From Aphis gossypii (taxonomy: Eukaryota > Arthropoda > Insecta > Hemiptera > Aphididae), in contig NC_065531.1 of assembly GCF_020184175.1 (NCBI RefSeq), forward strand, positions 53,899,213 through 53,963,212: a stretch of DNA of 64,000 bases, read 5' to 3'. Positions 1 through 13,524 of the stretch are shown one piece after another. The first letter of the stretch is position 1. Every line of letters starts with the position of its first letter. The notes beneath the pieces were generated by a model. It was not told where the DNA came from. It searched no databases and saw only the letters and a list, made by a program, of their open reading frames with translations. Made by a program: the position numbers and the translations under genes.

Positions 1-2610
1 CATGACGACGCACCTATTCGACGACGATGGACGTTATTGGCGTGGAGGGGACGTATTAGTGAAATATAAATGTACACGGACGATTAAACCGAGTTCAAGT
101 CGATCAATCGAATACTTACGAGAGCCAGAACTATGTATATATATATATTATATTATTATATGTTCGTACGAGAATACAAATAATAATTGAGGAAGTTTTG
201 AACCCGCCAAACTACAGTGGAAAAGGGGTTCGACCGGCAATTTATATTGTCGACGGAAATCCGACAAGAGGAACTGCGATCGTTTTAAACACCGTGATGC
301 ACACACGCACGTATTACCCGCAAAGTCGATCCCGAAAATCTGTTTCGATTATATTAAGTACACATTATAAAGACGTATAATTTTTATTTTCTTCACGTTT
401 CGACGAACAATAACTCATTTAATATAATATATACCCACACACACACCTATATAATGTACGTTTCACTAAATTAATATAATATACAGACACATACAAATAC
501 AACGATGGATCAGTGACGAACTCTGTACATAATATATTACATTATTTCATATAAATTAATTACAATTTTTAGGCACAATTTTATTGTCAATTTACTATGG
601 AGCGTTAAATTATATTATTATGTGTATGTAGACATAGTTCAAACGGTCATTATAGGTTCGCTGCACTGCAGACGAATGACAACTATATGTATATATGTGT
701 GTGTGTGTGCGTGCGCGCGCGCAGTATTTACTCAGTGCGTACGTAAAAAATAAAAAAAAACAATAAAGCGTATTATATTATATTTTTTTTTAACGTAACA
801 AGTCGTGCGAAAAGGTCCTGAACGAATGTTTACATCGACGAGTTACATACATCACAAACATTTTATACATACACTACAAAGGGTAAAACGGAGATGGCCA
901 ATGCTTCTGAGAATTACAATAATATTAAACGTAGGTAGGTACCTATATGCATATAATTGATATAGTGTTAAAATAATACGCATACACGATTATTTTAAAT
1001 AGTATAACAAGAAAAAAACTTTTTATAATATATAATATTATACTGAGTTAGGTAATGACGACTGGGAAGACTTTAAAATCGCAGCTCGAAATATAAACGG
1101 CATAATAATATAGCGTCATACTGATAAATATACTGTATCAGAACACCAAGTATACAATATCAGCAATATGACAGACAAGTTAAAATAAATAAAAAATGTC
1201 AACAAAACAATGAATAGGCTTACTGATCATATACGAGAATCCTGGATAATGACAAAGAACTTTTAATTATTATTTAATGTACATATGATGACACATCACG
1301 GTCAAATGCATTGTCATCTGCTATTAAAATTTCACAGACCATAGAAACAAATTCCACATTCTTTAAAATCTATATGAAGCGCAAACAGATCATTTTCAAT
1401 ATAAATAAATGAATCTCTTATTTAAAAAAATGTAAATGTATAAACTAAGTAATCTAATAAAAAATACAATATTAGTCTTATAAAAGCTAATATATTTTGT
1501 GGTAGTTGAGGTACATAATAATAATAAATATAAATATTATACTAGCAGCAAGTTTATTGGGACTAAAAAAATGGTAGTACAACACTCTGCACTATAAGGT
1601 CTAAGTTTATAATACACTAAATTATGAATCTTTTACAAATTATAAGTAGCTAAACACTCATTATCACGACAAATATTATTGTTTTGGGAAATATTTAATA
1701 TTTATTTTTACTACCTGTTTTAGGTTTTTTTTCTTACTTTTTTGAGAATTTTTTTAATTTATAAAAATCGGATTTTGAATGAGTAGTAAATTAGTAATAA
1801 TTATTATAATTTTTGAAGTTAGTGATACTCTTTGAAATATTGGTCTCTAAGGTATCATCCCTGGACGAGATGTTGCCAAAGGTTTGTCTTTACCCTTTAT
1901 CGGAAGTTACTAAATGTAGCAGCAGTAAATAACGTAAAACGGATACTACAGGAGAACGATATTAAATAAAGTAATTGCAGCGATAAAAGAAAATCAATAG
2001 GCAGGTAGACGTATATTATTTTAATACTTGTATATATTAATACGCTGCACACCAAATACACGCGCACAAACACATATATACGATGAACGTATAATAAATA
2101 TTTATGGTGTAAGAACACATCGACTTCTCGGGAGATAAAAATATCGTGAAAATCGAGTAAATACGTTATTTACGTCAAAAGAAACGTGCGTAAACTAAAA
2201 GACAAACAGTTTGCGTGACAAAATAAAACTTTAAAAATACTTAGAACGATTTGAAACGACGACCGCCACGGAATTGTACATTAAATGTTTTACGTGGAGC
2301 AAGTCACACTCTTGGGGGTTCTGTATACGTGTAAGATATATGTTCATATATTTGCAAATAATGTTGAGGCTGAAGCTCGAGTATAATATACCGCACTCTA
2401 ATGAGGCTTTCCCGGTATATTATTATATAACCTTAAAAAAATATTGTAAATATGTAAAATTTTCAGAAGTGAGCTTACCACAGAGTCATAGAGGTAATCA
2501 GTCTTCTTCCCACCACTAGCTATTTGTGCCTATGGCAATATATACTGTAATAATATCGTTTGATGGTCGTCGATATATTTTATTATAATTTATAAGCGTG
2601 CGGTATATAA
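1..2610. other. AT-rich non-coding stretch (DIP2 intron 3, left end)
   Basis: No exon with splice sites or recognisable protein similarity was seen. Apart from short AT runs and the GT/GC repeat at 691-722 there is no structure I can name. Two short plus-strand frames near the left edge (2-190 and 198-380) look like chance. Confidence 0.5.
691..722. repeat. Microsatellite (AT/GT then GC)
   Basis: A run changes from alternating AT to alternating GT and then to GC dinucleotides. It is purely alternating purine-pyrimidine, a composition that can adopt Z-DNA. Confidence 0.85.
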
Positions 2611-4000
2611 ATACGCAAGGCGGCGAGAGGAGAACCCGCAAGACGATAAAGAAAAAAAAAACCGCAAACGTTCGTTGATCCTATGCAGCCGGTGAATATA
2701 ATATAAAATAATACATTATAATGTGTATAATATACGAGGATGACGCTCCTCTACGGCGGCGGCGGCAACGGAGAAACATTATCGTTGACGATGGTAATTT
2801 TCGGTTTGTTGTACACACACACACACACGCATAAATATATAACATAATATTATACGAACTGGTTACACAAGAACGGGTTCACGACGATCCGCGTGCGTGT
2901 GTGTAATCGTCTTTGCAGCAGCTATTATAATAAGACCTATCGACTAGACGGCACACACAGCGGACGTGAGCAGGAAAGAGGATGCTGGGAGGAGATGTAA
3001 TATTATACACATGCGGCGTGTACACCTATATATATATATATATAATATATACGGTCGTTCAGGTACACACACACACACATGTGTGTATATAATAATCGGG
3101 TTAAAATCACGTAATATACGAAGATGGGAGTATATATATGTACTGTTGTGTGCGAGAGGTTAGTCGACTGCGCTGCTGCAGAGTAGGCGATCTGCAGTGT
3201 GTGCGTATACGCGCGTCGTCGTTGTGGGAGAAGGGTTGATGAGAGGGGAGAGGTCGAAAGCACTGCATGCTTCCTTCTCATATCCGACGTGACCGCTCGT
3301 TAAGAACACTCTGCAGCAGCACCGTTTTCAGCCGCGTATATTATAAATTATAATACATATATATATACATACATACCGGTGCAGTAATAGTTTATACATA
3401 AATACAACGTATAGGCGATATCCTATCACCTAAAACTGTTTTTTAGCATTATATAACTATTTGCTATATCGCACATAATATCGACCATATATCCACCGGA
3501 AATGTAATGTGTCACTGTCGTGCGTGCGTGTAACGAACGCCGTCGATATTTTCAACAATCGAAGAATCATCGCGCGTAGGTAATACGGTACTATAATATA
3601 CAATATAGTATTATATACAATACATACGCGTTGCACCTACCTATAATATAGTGTTGTTGCAGTTGTTGCATCCATATATCACCGGTAAGCTGCGAGACGC
3701 ATTGTATTGCAGTATAAAATACAATAAACGCGTACAACGATTACGATGAGATTTACGACTGAACCACGAATCAGCGGAGAGCCGTTCCCCCCTGGTTCCT
3801 CGCCATTAGACGCGCCGGATATCCGATACTCTGCAGGCGCATAAGGATGTGTATAAATAAGAGGCGTGGAGATGAAAAGAAAAATTTTATCACCGTCGAT
3901 CGGATCGATTACATGCGCGACCGGCAATCTCGACTGCAGATATCCATGCATATAGGAGCGCGAGTCGCTTCGGCGTCATCGCATCATCCGACGATCGTAA
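2611..4000. other. Mixed-composition intronic stretch with dinucleotide repeats
   Basis: The G+C content is higher than in its neighbours, with GC-rich patches near 2620-2770, 3180-3320 and 3500-3600, and AC and AT microsatellites at 2811-2829, 3026-3046 and 3063-3088. No supported exon was found. An exon-like segment at 3757-3830 was considered and not accepted. Confidence 0.4.
3063..3088. repeat. AC/GT inverted microsatellite
   Basis: An (AC)n run passes directly into (GT)n through CATG, making a simple-sequence palindrome. A plain AT run lies just upstream (3026-3046) and another (AC)n at 2811-2829. Confidence 0.8.
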
Positions 4001-6260
4001 ATATACATATCAACGCAAACCACTGTCGTGTGAAAAGTCTTATTTTAAATTTATTTTTCAAACGTTTTTATTTTTTGCGAATGTTGATATTGAATAAAAG
4101 ACAACGATTGTTTGGATCTACGATCTGCGTAAATCTACGGGAGAGCATATATGATTATGTGTAGAGTGCATTAAAAATTTGAGAGGTATTCTCGAGGTAT
4201 TTAATAACTATCGTGCAGTCTAATCTTAAAATTCTAGTAAATTTATGAATAATAAACCATGTTAGTAAAGTATTTTATAGGTACTGCACGATCATTTACA
4301 AAAAAAAAAAAAACTATTCCAATTTCCAGTATATGCAGATGTATGAAATTACTAAAAAAAATGCATACATATACAAAAAAAAGGTCCTTATAGATTAAAA
4401 AAATCAGTTCATGGTATTATAAAGCTTTAGTTATTCAGAATCGAAGATGTAGAAAATAGGTGAACAATGCGATACAGCAACGGGATAGGAAACTTTTACC
4501 TAACCTATTACGCGCTTATAAACATTATAAATTAATCGCGGATCGTACGCCAAACATAAATCGACAAGAGCTTATGTATGCATTTAAATAACAACTCATT
4601 ATTATAATAATAATTTATAAAATCAAAGAATTTGTGAAACTCTTTGCAAAACGTAGACTGTTCTGCTACGTCAATATTAATTTATACTTAAAGCTATAAT
4701 TTTTTGCAAGAAAACACTATAATTCAACCGTATAATATACATGTATAGGAAACATAATATAATATATACTACTATTGCTACTTTCAATGAATCGCAAATA
4801 ATATACACAGATAATTTTTTCCTTCTATATTGATTACCTGTGTGTTTTGTAGACATAAAATATTTATTTAAAGTATATAAACGTAAAAATAAAGGCACGT
4901 TATTTTTAATTTGGATTAAGTACGACTATATAACGGATAATATTGTTTGCAAGTAGAATAATAATTATAAAAGTTGTAATATTATCGTTCGACGGTGTTT
5001 ATAGAATAGAGAAGATAAAAAATAATAATAAAAATGATTACGTTCTTTCTACGTTGTCATTTAAAATTAAATATGTTTTAATGCCATCGAGCTTTCGAAA
5101 CGATTAAACTGATTTTGTTGCATTATTCGGGCAGAGAGAAACACGACGGTGTCTCATTAACAGCTACAGATGGAATTTAATTTAAACATCACGACTTTGT
5201 AGTGATCCAAGCGAACACTTTTTATTACCTATGTTTATTTTCTTACAAGATCTAACGTTTTATAAAGGCACAATATTATGTATTATAAAATATATAGGTA
5301 TATAACTCAAATGTTTAATGACCATTTTATACCAGGGGAGAAAGAATACAGCCATTACACAAAAAGGGTAGTATGAAAATTAAAAAAAGACCATTCTTTT
5401 TCGTTAACAGCGAAAATTATACAAAAAAAATCAAATGTAACAGTGCTGAAACATAAGACTAGGGTGTTCCGGGAAACAGACTACAGTATTATAGTTATCA
5501 ATGCCTTAATATATTACCAATAATAATCGAAATCGTCGAAGTTCAGAGCCACAACATAGTCTGGACAATAAAACAGGGAGTACACGCCTCTCTCTTTCTC
5601 GGATCAAATAAAACTATTCATAAAGTATATTTATTTAATCTAGAATATATTATTGATGAATTATCTTCTAATAATTATAATATATCTATAACGATGTTGT
5701 GGTAATTCCCATAATAGTTAAAATTATAATGCACAACAACTATGAAGAATATTTCGTAGCGTTTAACACATCAAACAAAGTATATGAACCCCACAAATGC
5801 TCCTTTTGAAAAAATTCCTTTGTGCTATACAGTGTTATGACCGTATACAGGCTACCACTGGTTAAATATTACTACTATACCGCGATAGAGTGTTTAAAGT
5901 TTAGATGAATAGAGTTATTGCTATCCAAACATAAATCTTATTATTTATTACATATTATCTAAATTACTATTATTTTGAAAATGAAACTCATGCCATGACG
6001 TCACGCCACATAATATTCGATCCGGTTTGCATGCCAATGGTCACATTCACTTACATATATTATATGTATTATACAATACAATAATATCTAAGTAATAACA
6101 CTGACACTGTATTGTACATACATATACGAACGTATAATAATATGAGACTCGTCTGAATAGAATATTGTTTTTTTAATCACTATACATATACTATTATATA
6201 GGTATTGCATACGGTCGATGACTGGAGAACGATGAAACGAATCATATATATTCATCGCCA
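4001..6260. other. AT-rich non-coding stretch
   Basis: I see nothing beyond AT-rich sequence and a poly(A) run at about 4300-4313. No splice-bounded coding segment was recognised on either strand. Confidence 0.5.
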
Positions 6261-7084
6261 CCCCCGACCAGGCACGGCGCCAAGGGGGGGCAAGGTGGGG
6301 CTCTAGCCCCCCCCCAGAAAACAGATCAGCCCCTTCGCCAGCCTCCCCACTAAAAAATATGTACGATAGATATTGTGTAAAATATCAATATTTAGCTTAT
6401 ATAATATATTTGTCACAACTAAAAAAATTGAGGAATAAATTAAATTTATTATTTGTCTAATAAGGAAAAAATTTACTACAATTTCAATAAAATGTGTTTT
6501 GAAATTTGTAAAATAAGAAAAAATCTTTTATTTATTTTTTATTACCTTTATTGAGTACTAATTACTAGATGAAAATGAACAAATAAACGTATCCCAAATC
6601 ATTGCATTAAAGATGATTGAAACAAATTGTTCATTACTTAACACAATTACTTTAATTTATATTTATGAAATGTAGGTAAGTAAAAGAAACATAATTATTC
6701 ATTCACAAAGGTATGTAATATTAAAGTCATAAAGAACTTATCATTTTTGTGTATCATGTCATCATTATGAATATAGTTGTTGAAGGTCTGTGATTAGACA
6801 TTTTATTACATAAGGTACAAAAAAAAATATTTGACATTATTCTTAAAACATTTTTAACTATTCAAAAGTTTGTATATATTATCTGTTTAGACTCTTAGAG
6901 CATACAATATAAAACGTATGTACTATATAGATAATATCTATATTATGTTATATGATACGAAAATATTTATATTTCATTAAAATAACTTCAGTATTTGTTG
7001 AAAAATTTTAGCCCACGTAAAAAAAATATTTGCCCCACTCTGCCTCCCCTGGAAAAAAATTCTAGTGCCGTGCCTGCCCCCGAC
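6261..7084. mobile_element. Non-autonomous hAT-type element (MITE-like) with 8-bp target duplication
   Basis: The element body is 6269-7076 (808 bp). The left end begins CAGGCACGGCGCCA and the right end, reverse-complemented, begins CAGGCACGGCACTA, so the first ten bases of the terminal inverted repeats are identical. It is flanked by a perfect 8-bp direct repeat, CCCCCGAC, at 6261-6268 and 7077-7084. An 8-bp target duplication plus ends starting CAG is the signature of the hAT superfamily. The subterminal regions are G/C-run rich (for example 6281-6311) and the interior is AT-rich with no transposase frame, so it is a non-autonomous derivative. Confidence 0.9.
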
Positions 7085-10000
7085 ACTTAAATACCAATAT
7101 AGGAAGTGCGGTTCGTATATGCGATCAAATATTTGTAAATTAATTATACATATACACGCATCACAATCACTAGTTCACTACACACATAGCTATGTTCGTT
7201 AAGACGATGCGGAATTGTTATTTGTTCTCTACTATAATATACGAAACGAAGACGAGATTAATTATTATATTGTTACCGTCCAATCAAAAATCAATAAATT
7301 GTGATCAAAATATCGCTACGGTACAGCAGCTGATGCTGTATATACATTACTACGTCATATATAGTATCAATAATAATAATAATTATGATATTAAATTTAT
7401 CGAAACCTGCGCACCGCGCCGCGTTACACACCCACGGAGCATTTCATGGTATATAAATTATAAAATTAATATAGTTTGACATGTAAGTGCACTGTTTTCG
7501 AAACGTTTAACATGCTCGTAAACCCAGAGTATAATAATTATTAAAGCGTATATTTCGTCCGTTGAACGTACCGTTAAACAATAAATAATAGACGAAAAAT
7601 ATTATAGATAAAAACTACGCACGTCAAAAAAGCGGTATACGCTAAATAGATATGTGGAATAGAGTGTATAGTCTCATTTTCCACAGTATAATAATTATCT
7701 CGTGCATGATTCATGTTCCATTTTAACCCTTTATACGTGCGTTCGAGGGTTGAAAACCGAGGTCTATTCATTTGACAAGAGCTTTAGATATGTTTAAAAC
7801 AACAGTTACGGTTTTCATTTAACAATTTTATTGTTATACCGTGATGGTTCGAGCGTTACATGGTTTTAAGTGAGCTCTTCGTCTGTTTTCGCGCACAAAG
7901 AGCATACCACAAATCCACACTTGTAAATTATAAAGAAAAAAAAGAAAGAAAAATTTTAACTTAAAAACGTCTATGATACCCCAGCTATTGCGTCCTACAA
8001 CGTACTTAAAAAAATATTACATTCGTGTAGTTATAGTGGGGGGAAATAATTTATGGTTGGCCACTTAATATATTCCATATTATAACGACTTGATCACGTG
8101 TGCATTTGGTAAACATTTGCGGGTACATAATATGCAAATAATAAGTACAACATTTGGGTATGGTTGTGAGTTTTCAATTATAAAACGATAAAAAAGGATC
8201 ATATCATTCAAACAGTAAACCGAAGATACCTTTTTTTACCGTAAGTATTTAACCAAGAATTAAAAATAAATAAATGATTATCGGAATCACATAATTAAGG
8301 ATCATATAATCATATATTAATTTTATATAAAAAAAAAATAACCATTGCTCATTATTTAGAATAGTATTAATTTTTCTGAGATATGTTTTTTACAAAATCA
8401 AGTACCTACTTATTAAACCCTAACATTTTAAATTACTCTCATTTTTTTTTTTAAATGTTCGTTATTAAAATAAATATCAAATTTCAATTTTTAAACGACA
8501 ATAAAAATTATTATAAAACTGAATTGTCATATTGAAAGGAATATTATTTAATATAGAGTAAGACATTTCTAAGAATAAATTGAAATACAATTCTGTAATA
8601 TAATGAAAAATAGATTTTATATAACTTTTATATTGCACTTTCTATTATGTTTAATGCTTGTTATATTTTATACTTCTATAGTATAAGTATACTCACTCAA
8701 AAAGAAATAATAATTTTAAAAATGTTTGCGAACGCGTATAAACATTACAGTACATCTATCCATTTTAAATTGCATGGCCAAAATATACTAGTTTATTTAA
8801 ATATAATGTAATATATAACTCGTGAGACATCTCAGAATATCAATGTCTATATTCAACCTAAGTATTATATAGGTATATACCATAAAGCCACATATACCTA
8901 TAGTAAAAAGTATTTCACAGTCGAGAAATTTTAACAGTGAAGCGATGCGTATTGATTTAAACGACATGAACTTGACGACTTGCATATAATCTGTATTCCT
9001 GACAATTATACACTATAAACTGTATATATGTATATACATATATATGTAAATAAATTATCGTGGTGCAGCATGAGTCTGAAGATTATCTCGATTATCGGAT
9101 TTAACTTAAATGTGGCGAGAAGCTTTTGCACACGCAAAATCACAAAATGCTTTGTCTTGAGTTCAAATATCCCGGTTTGTTCGTAGACCTTACAGTGGAG
9201 TTCACTGTATTATAATTGGAAATAAAACACAATTTTCCTCTTCGCCTACGGATAATACCTATTATATTATATTTATTGTTTTCGTTTTACGATTGAATTG
9301 CATCAACCACGAAAATAAATCCTCATCCGGATTCCAACGCTCGAGTGAATGAAGAGAAAAAAATTAATTCATTCGCATCACGCACGGAGCGCCGCAAATG
9401 TCGTCGATTGAATTTGTTACAAAACCGACGGAAAAGAAAACCGAAATCCAAAGTGCGAAAATAGTGTGTTTAACGATTACAATATACTGCCCCTACACAC
9501 AGGTTCTAGCTTGTTTAAGCAGTAATTTGATTAGCACATTTACAAAATTTCCAAAACACATCGGAATAAAATGCCAGCGAAAGTAATATACCTACGAATA
9601 TATTAAATATTTTTCTTCCTCCACCACACTAAAACGCTCAATCAGATTTAAGCATGATGAGAATATAATATTTAATATTATTTATGTATATTATACGGTA
9701 TTAAAGAGCTAAAGTTTATTGGTTGTCACACGTCTAACTCTTCAACCGTCAGTTACTTGTATGAAGTTTGCAATTATGAATATAAAAACAAAATTTTTTT
9801 TTTTTTTTTTTTTAGCCGTAATATAGGATGATGAAGCCCGCAATGATCCCACCACATGTCTTCAGCGGTGCGTAGCGTGCACAATATATATAATCAAGCG
9901 ACAGCGAGCGAAAGAATAGAATATACATGTTACAATATATTATTAAGTCTACGAAGGCAAAATAAAATAATAATATATCAATTAAATATAAATGTCACAA

Positions 10001-10127
10001 ACACCATGCACAACACACCACTATACTATTATAATAATAACAATATCGCACAAAATAAAAATAATAATTATTGTGAAATAAATCGAATAAGAGGGAATGC
10101 ACAAAAGTTCAAGGGTCTATAATATAC
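7085..10127. other. Intron 3 of DIP2, exon-proximal part
   Basis: No exon was recognised. Two ATG-started plus-strand frames occur (7192-7479, 95 codons; 9398-9586, 62 codons, opening MSSIEFVTKPTEKK), but neither has a known motif and both are within chance for AT-rich sequence. A 20-base T run lies at 9794-9813. Confidence 0.4.
9794..9813. repeat. Poly(T) run, 20 bases
   Basis: An uninterrupted run of T on the plus strand. It could be the poly(A) tail of a retroposed sequence lying to the right in minus orientation, but no target duplication was found to support this. Confidence 0.8.
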
Positions 10128-10247
10128 CTGAGTGATATCGTTTCTCATTATGAGTGACGCGCCTTTGCGTGCGCCTGGTGCGATGTTGATGGTGTTGATG
10201 CTGCTGGGAAGACGGCTGTTTACTGTTCGAAGCCGATGGGGGACCGG
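10128..10247 (-). CDS. DIP2: DIP2 exon: linker after the DMAP1-binding domain
   Basis: On the minus strand the acceptor CTTTACAG (ending at 10248) is followed by 120 coding bases and the donor CAG|GTATAT. In the frame set by the previous exon it encodes 39 residues: a Ser/Gln/His-rich start (GPPSASNSKQPSSQQHQHHQ), then a basic stretch ending TQRRVTHNEKRYHS. The RRVTHNEKRYHS segment is what I recall of insect DIP2 just before the conserved EVRQEAVQ helix. The exon ends with a single G, so GAG (Glu) would complete YHSE with the next exon. A longer minus-strand open frame overlaps the exon but is a different frame and not the gene. The next exon was not found between 1 and 10127. Confidence 0.83.
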
Positions 10248-12918
10248 CTGTAAAGTACACACAACACACACTCTTGGTTCAGCACATTCAATACTCACAA
10301 TATATTTATATATAATATTTATATAGGTCGTATATACAGTAAACTTAATAATAATAACATATATTAGGTATCGTAAAAAAGATAGTCGCAAACCAAGGAC
10401 TTATGATATCTTCCCTATATATAATATATATATACAATAATCATACATAATAGTTATCACAAACTATTGCATTAAATATAAATATAATACATGGGCATTA
10501 TATCACATACGCAGTGTAATTTTACCTATATAGTCGAAAAACACGAATACGTAATCAGGCACGTCAATAATATTTATTAACCGTGTAACTTTTTATACCT
10601 ACCTGAAAATATAACCGCATTTATCGTGACTAAATTAAGGTTTTTAATTATTTTGGGATTTATGGAAATTATAGGACCAACAAGGACAAAAACGTTTATA
10701 AAATAGGCACGCTCCGTAATCATATTTCTCAAGAATTGGATCGATTGTATAATTTGCAATATTATGACGTATCGAACACTATAATAACGTCAAATTAATT
10801 ACATTAAATCGGTATAGAATGTTCAAATTGCATAATATTATATTGCATACTGAACTATTGAGATCTTCTATTTTACAAGAAACGGAATACATTCATTGCA
10901 TAAAAACTCGTATTTTAAATTCAATAATTGGGTGATGAAAGGGTTAAACTTAGGTTAATTATGATATATTTTTGACTAGTATATTATGGTTTTTTACTTA
11001 CTGAAAATTAGCTATCGGTCTTTAAGTTCTGTAACTTTCCAGTTATATAACTACTTACAAGTATAATACTTAAATACCTACAAACGAAGATAAACAAAAT
11101 TGAACTAAATTTGTTTTTAATTTATTTAAAAGGTTTTATAAATCGATTTAGTTCTACGAAACATCGCAATATCGCCAAAAGGTTTTTATTAAATTATTTA
11201 CATAACTGAAATTTCTTACTAATAGATTTAATTACTTAATCCATTATTAGTTATAAGATAATAAAATAATAACACTAAATTATTTCATCATGTACAACTA
11301 AGAAATGGATTGAAGTACAAATAAAAGTAAATAAATATATTCCAATTTATATGAAGCACCAAGGGAATTTTGTTATCATTTTCTCTCCCATAAAATAAAA
11401 TGTAGGTCAATGAATGTCGAAGGCAAGATACATACAAAGATAAATAACTTTTAGCAAATCGAATTCAGGATAATTTAAAAATGTATATAGAGACTGAAGG
11501 AGTAAAAAACATCGAATAAATGATAAATTTTCCAAATACTTGTACATGTTTGTTAAACGTTACAAACTGAAAAATAGAGATCATTAACGCATAGTATCTG
11601 ATGATTAGAGACATTTACATTTATTTTATATAGTCAACAATAATAAAAAAAAAAAAATGATTAAGAATGTAATTATTTGCTAGGAATTATAACTATAAAT
11701 CATTCTTAAATGATTAATAATGTAATTTAAAATGATTGTATTAATACATGTAATTTTACTGGTATTAATAGACATGTTTAATTTGTAAGTAGGTGGTAAT
11801 AAAATTAACAGATAATATCTATACGAATTCTGCGACTAGTATAACGTAAAATGAAAACTATATTTTCTAGCTTTAAATATATTACTTTAGAACCCGCCTA
11901 CCATGTAATTTTTCTTTGACTTAACGATAAACATATAACTTGATATTAATGCATATTTAATACATATATTTAGTATAGTTATTCGTTTTAAAATATGTAT
12001 AGGTATACCACACATGGTTTATGAAGTACACCGTTAATCATTTATCAGATGTTATATTCGTCTGACATGCCACAATTCACAAAACAAATTTGTACACATA
12101 CAATTATATATATACATTTATTGCATACCACCCCGACTACGACATACACTAATAAGAAATGAATTTAAAATCAACTATGCATTTAAGCTAGGTATATTAA
12201 TTATCAATAATCTTTGTCAATTATGTGATAAATAGAATTGAAAATTATTAATAAAAAGGTACATAAATTAATCTAGATTTAATTAATTTAAATATCTAAT
12301 ATATACTTCGGACATCCAAAATTCCAGTAATGCATAAACATTTATCATAAATATTTTAAATTATTTAAACATATTGAAAGAAGAATCTGATAAATTTCTG
12401 CAATGCGAATATGCGATTATTATAAAATGCGATTCACGTGAAATATAAATCGATACAAACTCGTGTAAATCTATTTTAAATATATAGGGTACAATAATTT
12501 GTATCTGTTTAATATAGAAACCAAATTGTATTATGCATATTGAAAGTACAGAAAAATAAACTCAATACTTTTCAATTTTATTATAAAAATAAAATTCACT
12601 TTTTCTAGAGTAATAAATTTTGTAGGACAATAGATTTATTGACCTTACCCTTTGTTGGGCAATCCTTTGTTTTGTTATTTTATTTTTTTTAAGTACGGAC
12701 CAGAGTACGGCCATTTGAGTTAGGATATTTTAATACGCTTGATCGTAAAAAAAGGACAGACAATAAAGAAGCCTTAATGAAATCGGAAACAAAATACGTA
12801 TTATAAAAAAAAAAGGAAGATAGTAGATGAAATGATTTAAAATTTATGTAATAGACCAAAAAATGTAAATCGATTAGGTCGTTAAAAAACACGGAAAAAA
12901 TAGCTAACGACTACAAAC
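10248..12918 (-). other. DIP2: DIP2 intron 2
   Basis: Bounded by donor GTTTGT (minus strand, from 12918) and acceptor TTTACAG (ending at 10248), 2671 bp. AT-rich throughout. An imperfect inverted repeat occurs around 11657-11735 (AATGATTAAGAATG against CATTCTTAAATGATT). No nested gene was seen. Confidence 0.75.
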
Positions 12919-12993
12919 CTTGGGGCTGCTTAGGAGCATAAGGAGCCAAAAGTCTTGTCTTCTTTTTCTCGTACCCTTTTTGCGTAATATCAC
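12919..12993 (-). CDS. DIP2: DIP2 exon: DMAP1-binding domain core
   Basis: On the minus strand a pyrimidine-rich acceptor (run of T, then CTACAG) precedes 75 coding bases, followed by the donor CAAG|GTTTGT. The exon starts with the last two bases of a Gly codon and then encodes DITQKGYEKKKTRLLAPY plus APKQPQ. This is the hallmark stretch of the DIP2 N-terminal DMAP1-binding domain, close to the GDITQKGYEKKR pattern found in fly and vertebrate proteins. The exon ends one base into a codon, and G+CC from the 10128-10247 exon gives Ala. Splice sites, phase and conserved motif agree, so the identification is strong even though the piece is only 24 residues. Confidence 0.87.
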
Positions 12994-13375
12994 CTGTAGA
13001 AAAAAAAAATAATTTCGTTGTTAAAATTTGAACCTTTTTAATCGTTATTGATAAATTATTAAAACTACGATTAATGAAGGGGCGACATTAATATCTATAT
13101 TCCACAAACGAAATAACAGTACTGTTCTTTGACTACAGTCAATTAACTTTTCAAAAACAGTATATATATCATACGTAGGTACCTTCAAATAATATATATA
13201 TATAATTGATATATATATCAATGATTATAAATATATATAGGTAGAAAATATCTTAATTTAATGATGGAAACTTCAATATTAATAAGTAATTTTACGCATT
13301 AATTTTTAAATATTTTCTTTAGTTTTATTTCAGTGTTTATATTTTAAATATTTTATAAATAAAAAGAGGGGGGAA

Positions 13376-13524
13376 GGTAGTTGGTAACTACTCTAATGTA
13401 CAGAAAGTGTCGAGTATACTACATCATTAAATGGTAAGTCACTGCTGTAATGTATGTGTTAAATTATAATTTTTTGATAAGTCATTATTCATTATACATA
13501 AATACATAATATACAATAAACGAT
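13376..13524. repeat. Dispersed repeat, copy A
   Basis: This segment shares ordered blocks with 34402-34530 in the same orientation: AGTGT..CGAGTATACT, AAGTCAC, ATGTGTTAAATT and AAACGATT, with small insertions and substitutions between them. The family resembles an interspersed repeat I associate with aphid genomes, but I cannot name it. No terminal inverted repeats or target duplication were identified. Confidence 0.6.

Noticed and set aside
1897..2118. Minus-strand hydrophobic open frame
   Set aside because: A/T-rich low-complexity translation with no motif; typical of the many Tyr/Ile/Leu-rich chance frames in this window.
3757..3830. Exon-like minus-strand segment (acceptor CTGCAG, donor GTAAAT, peptide YRISGASNGEEPGGNGSPLI)
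   Set aside because: Its start phase fits the DIP2 10.1-kb exon (G+AG gives Glu), but the peptide does not match the conserved EVRQEAVQ sequence expected there, and its length would put the next conserved exon out of frame.
9190..9215. TACAGTG-GAGTT-CACTGTA hairpin resembling a mariner end
   Set aside because: Only a 7-bp stem and no partner terminus or TA duplication at a sensible distance.
10132..10391. Longer open frames on both strands overlapping the DIP2 linker exon
   Set aside because: They are in other frames than the one set by the two flanking splice phases and lack the conserved THNEKRYHS motif.
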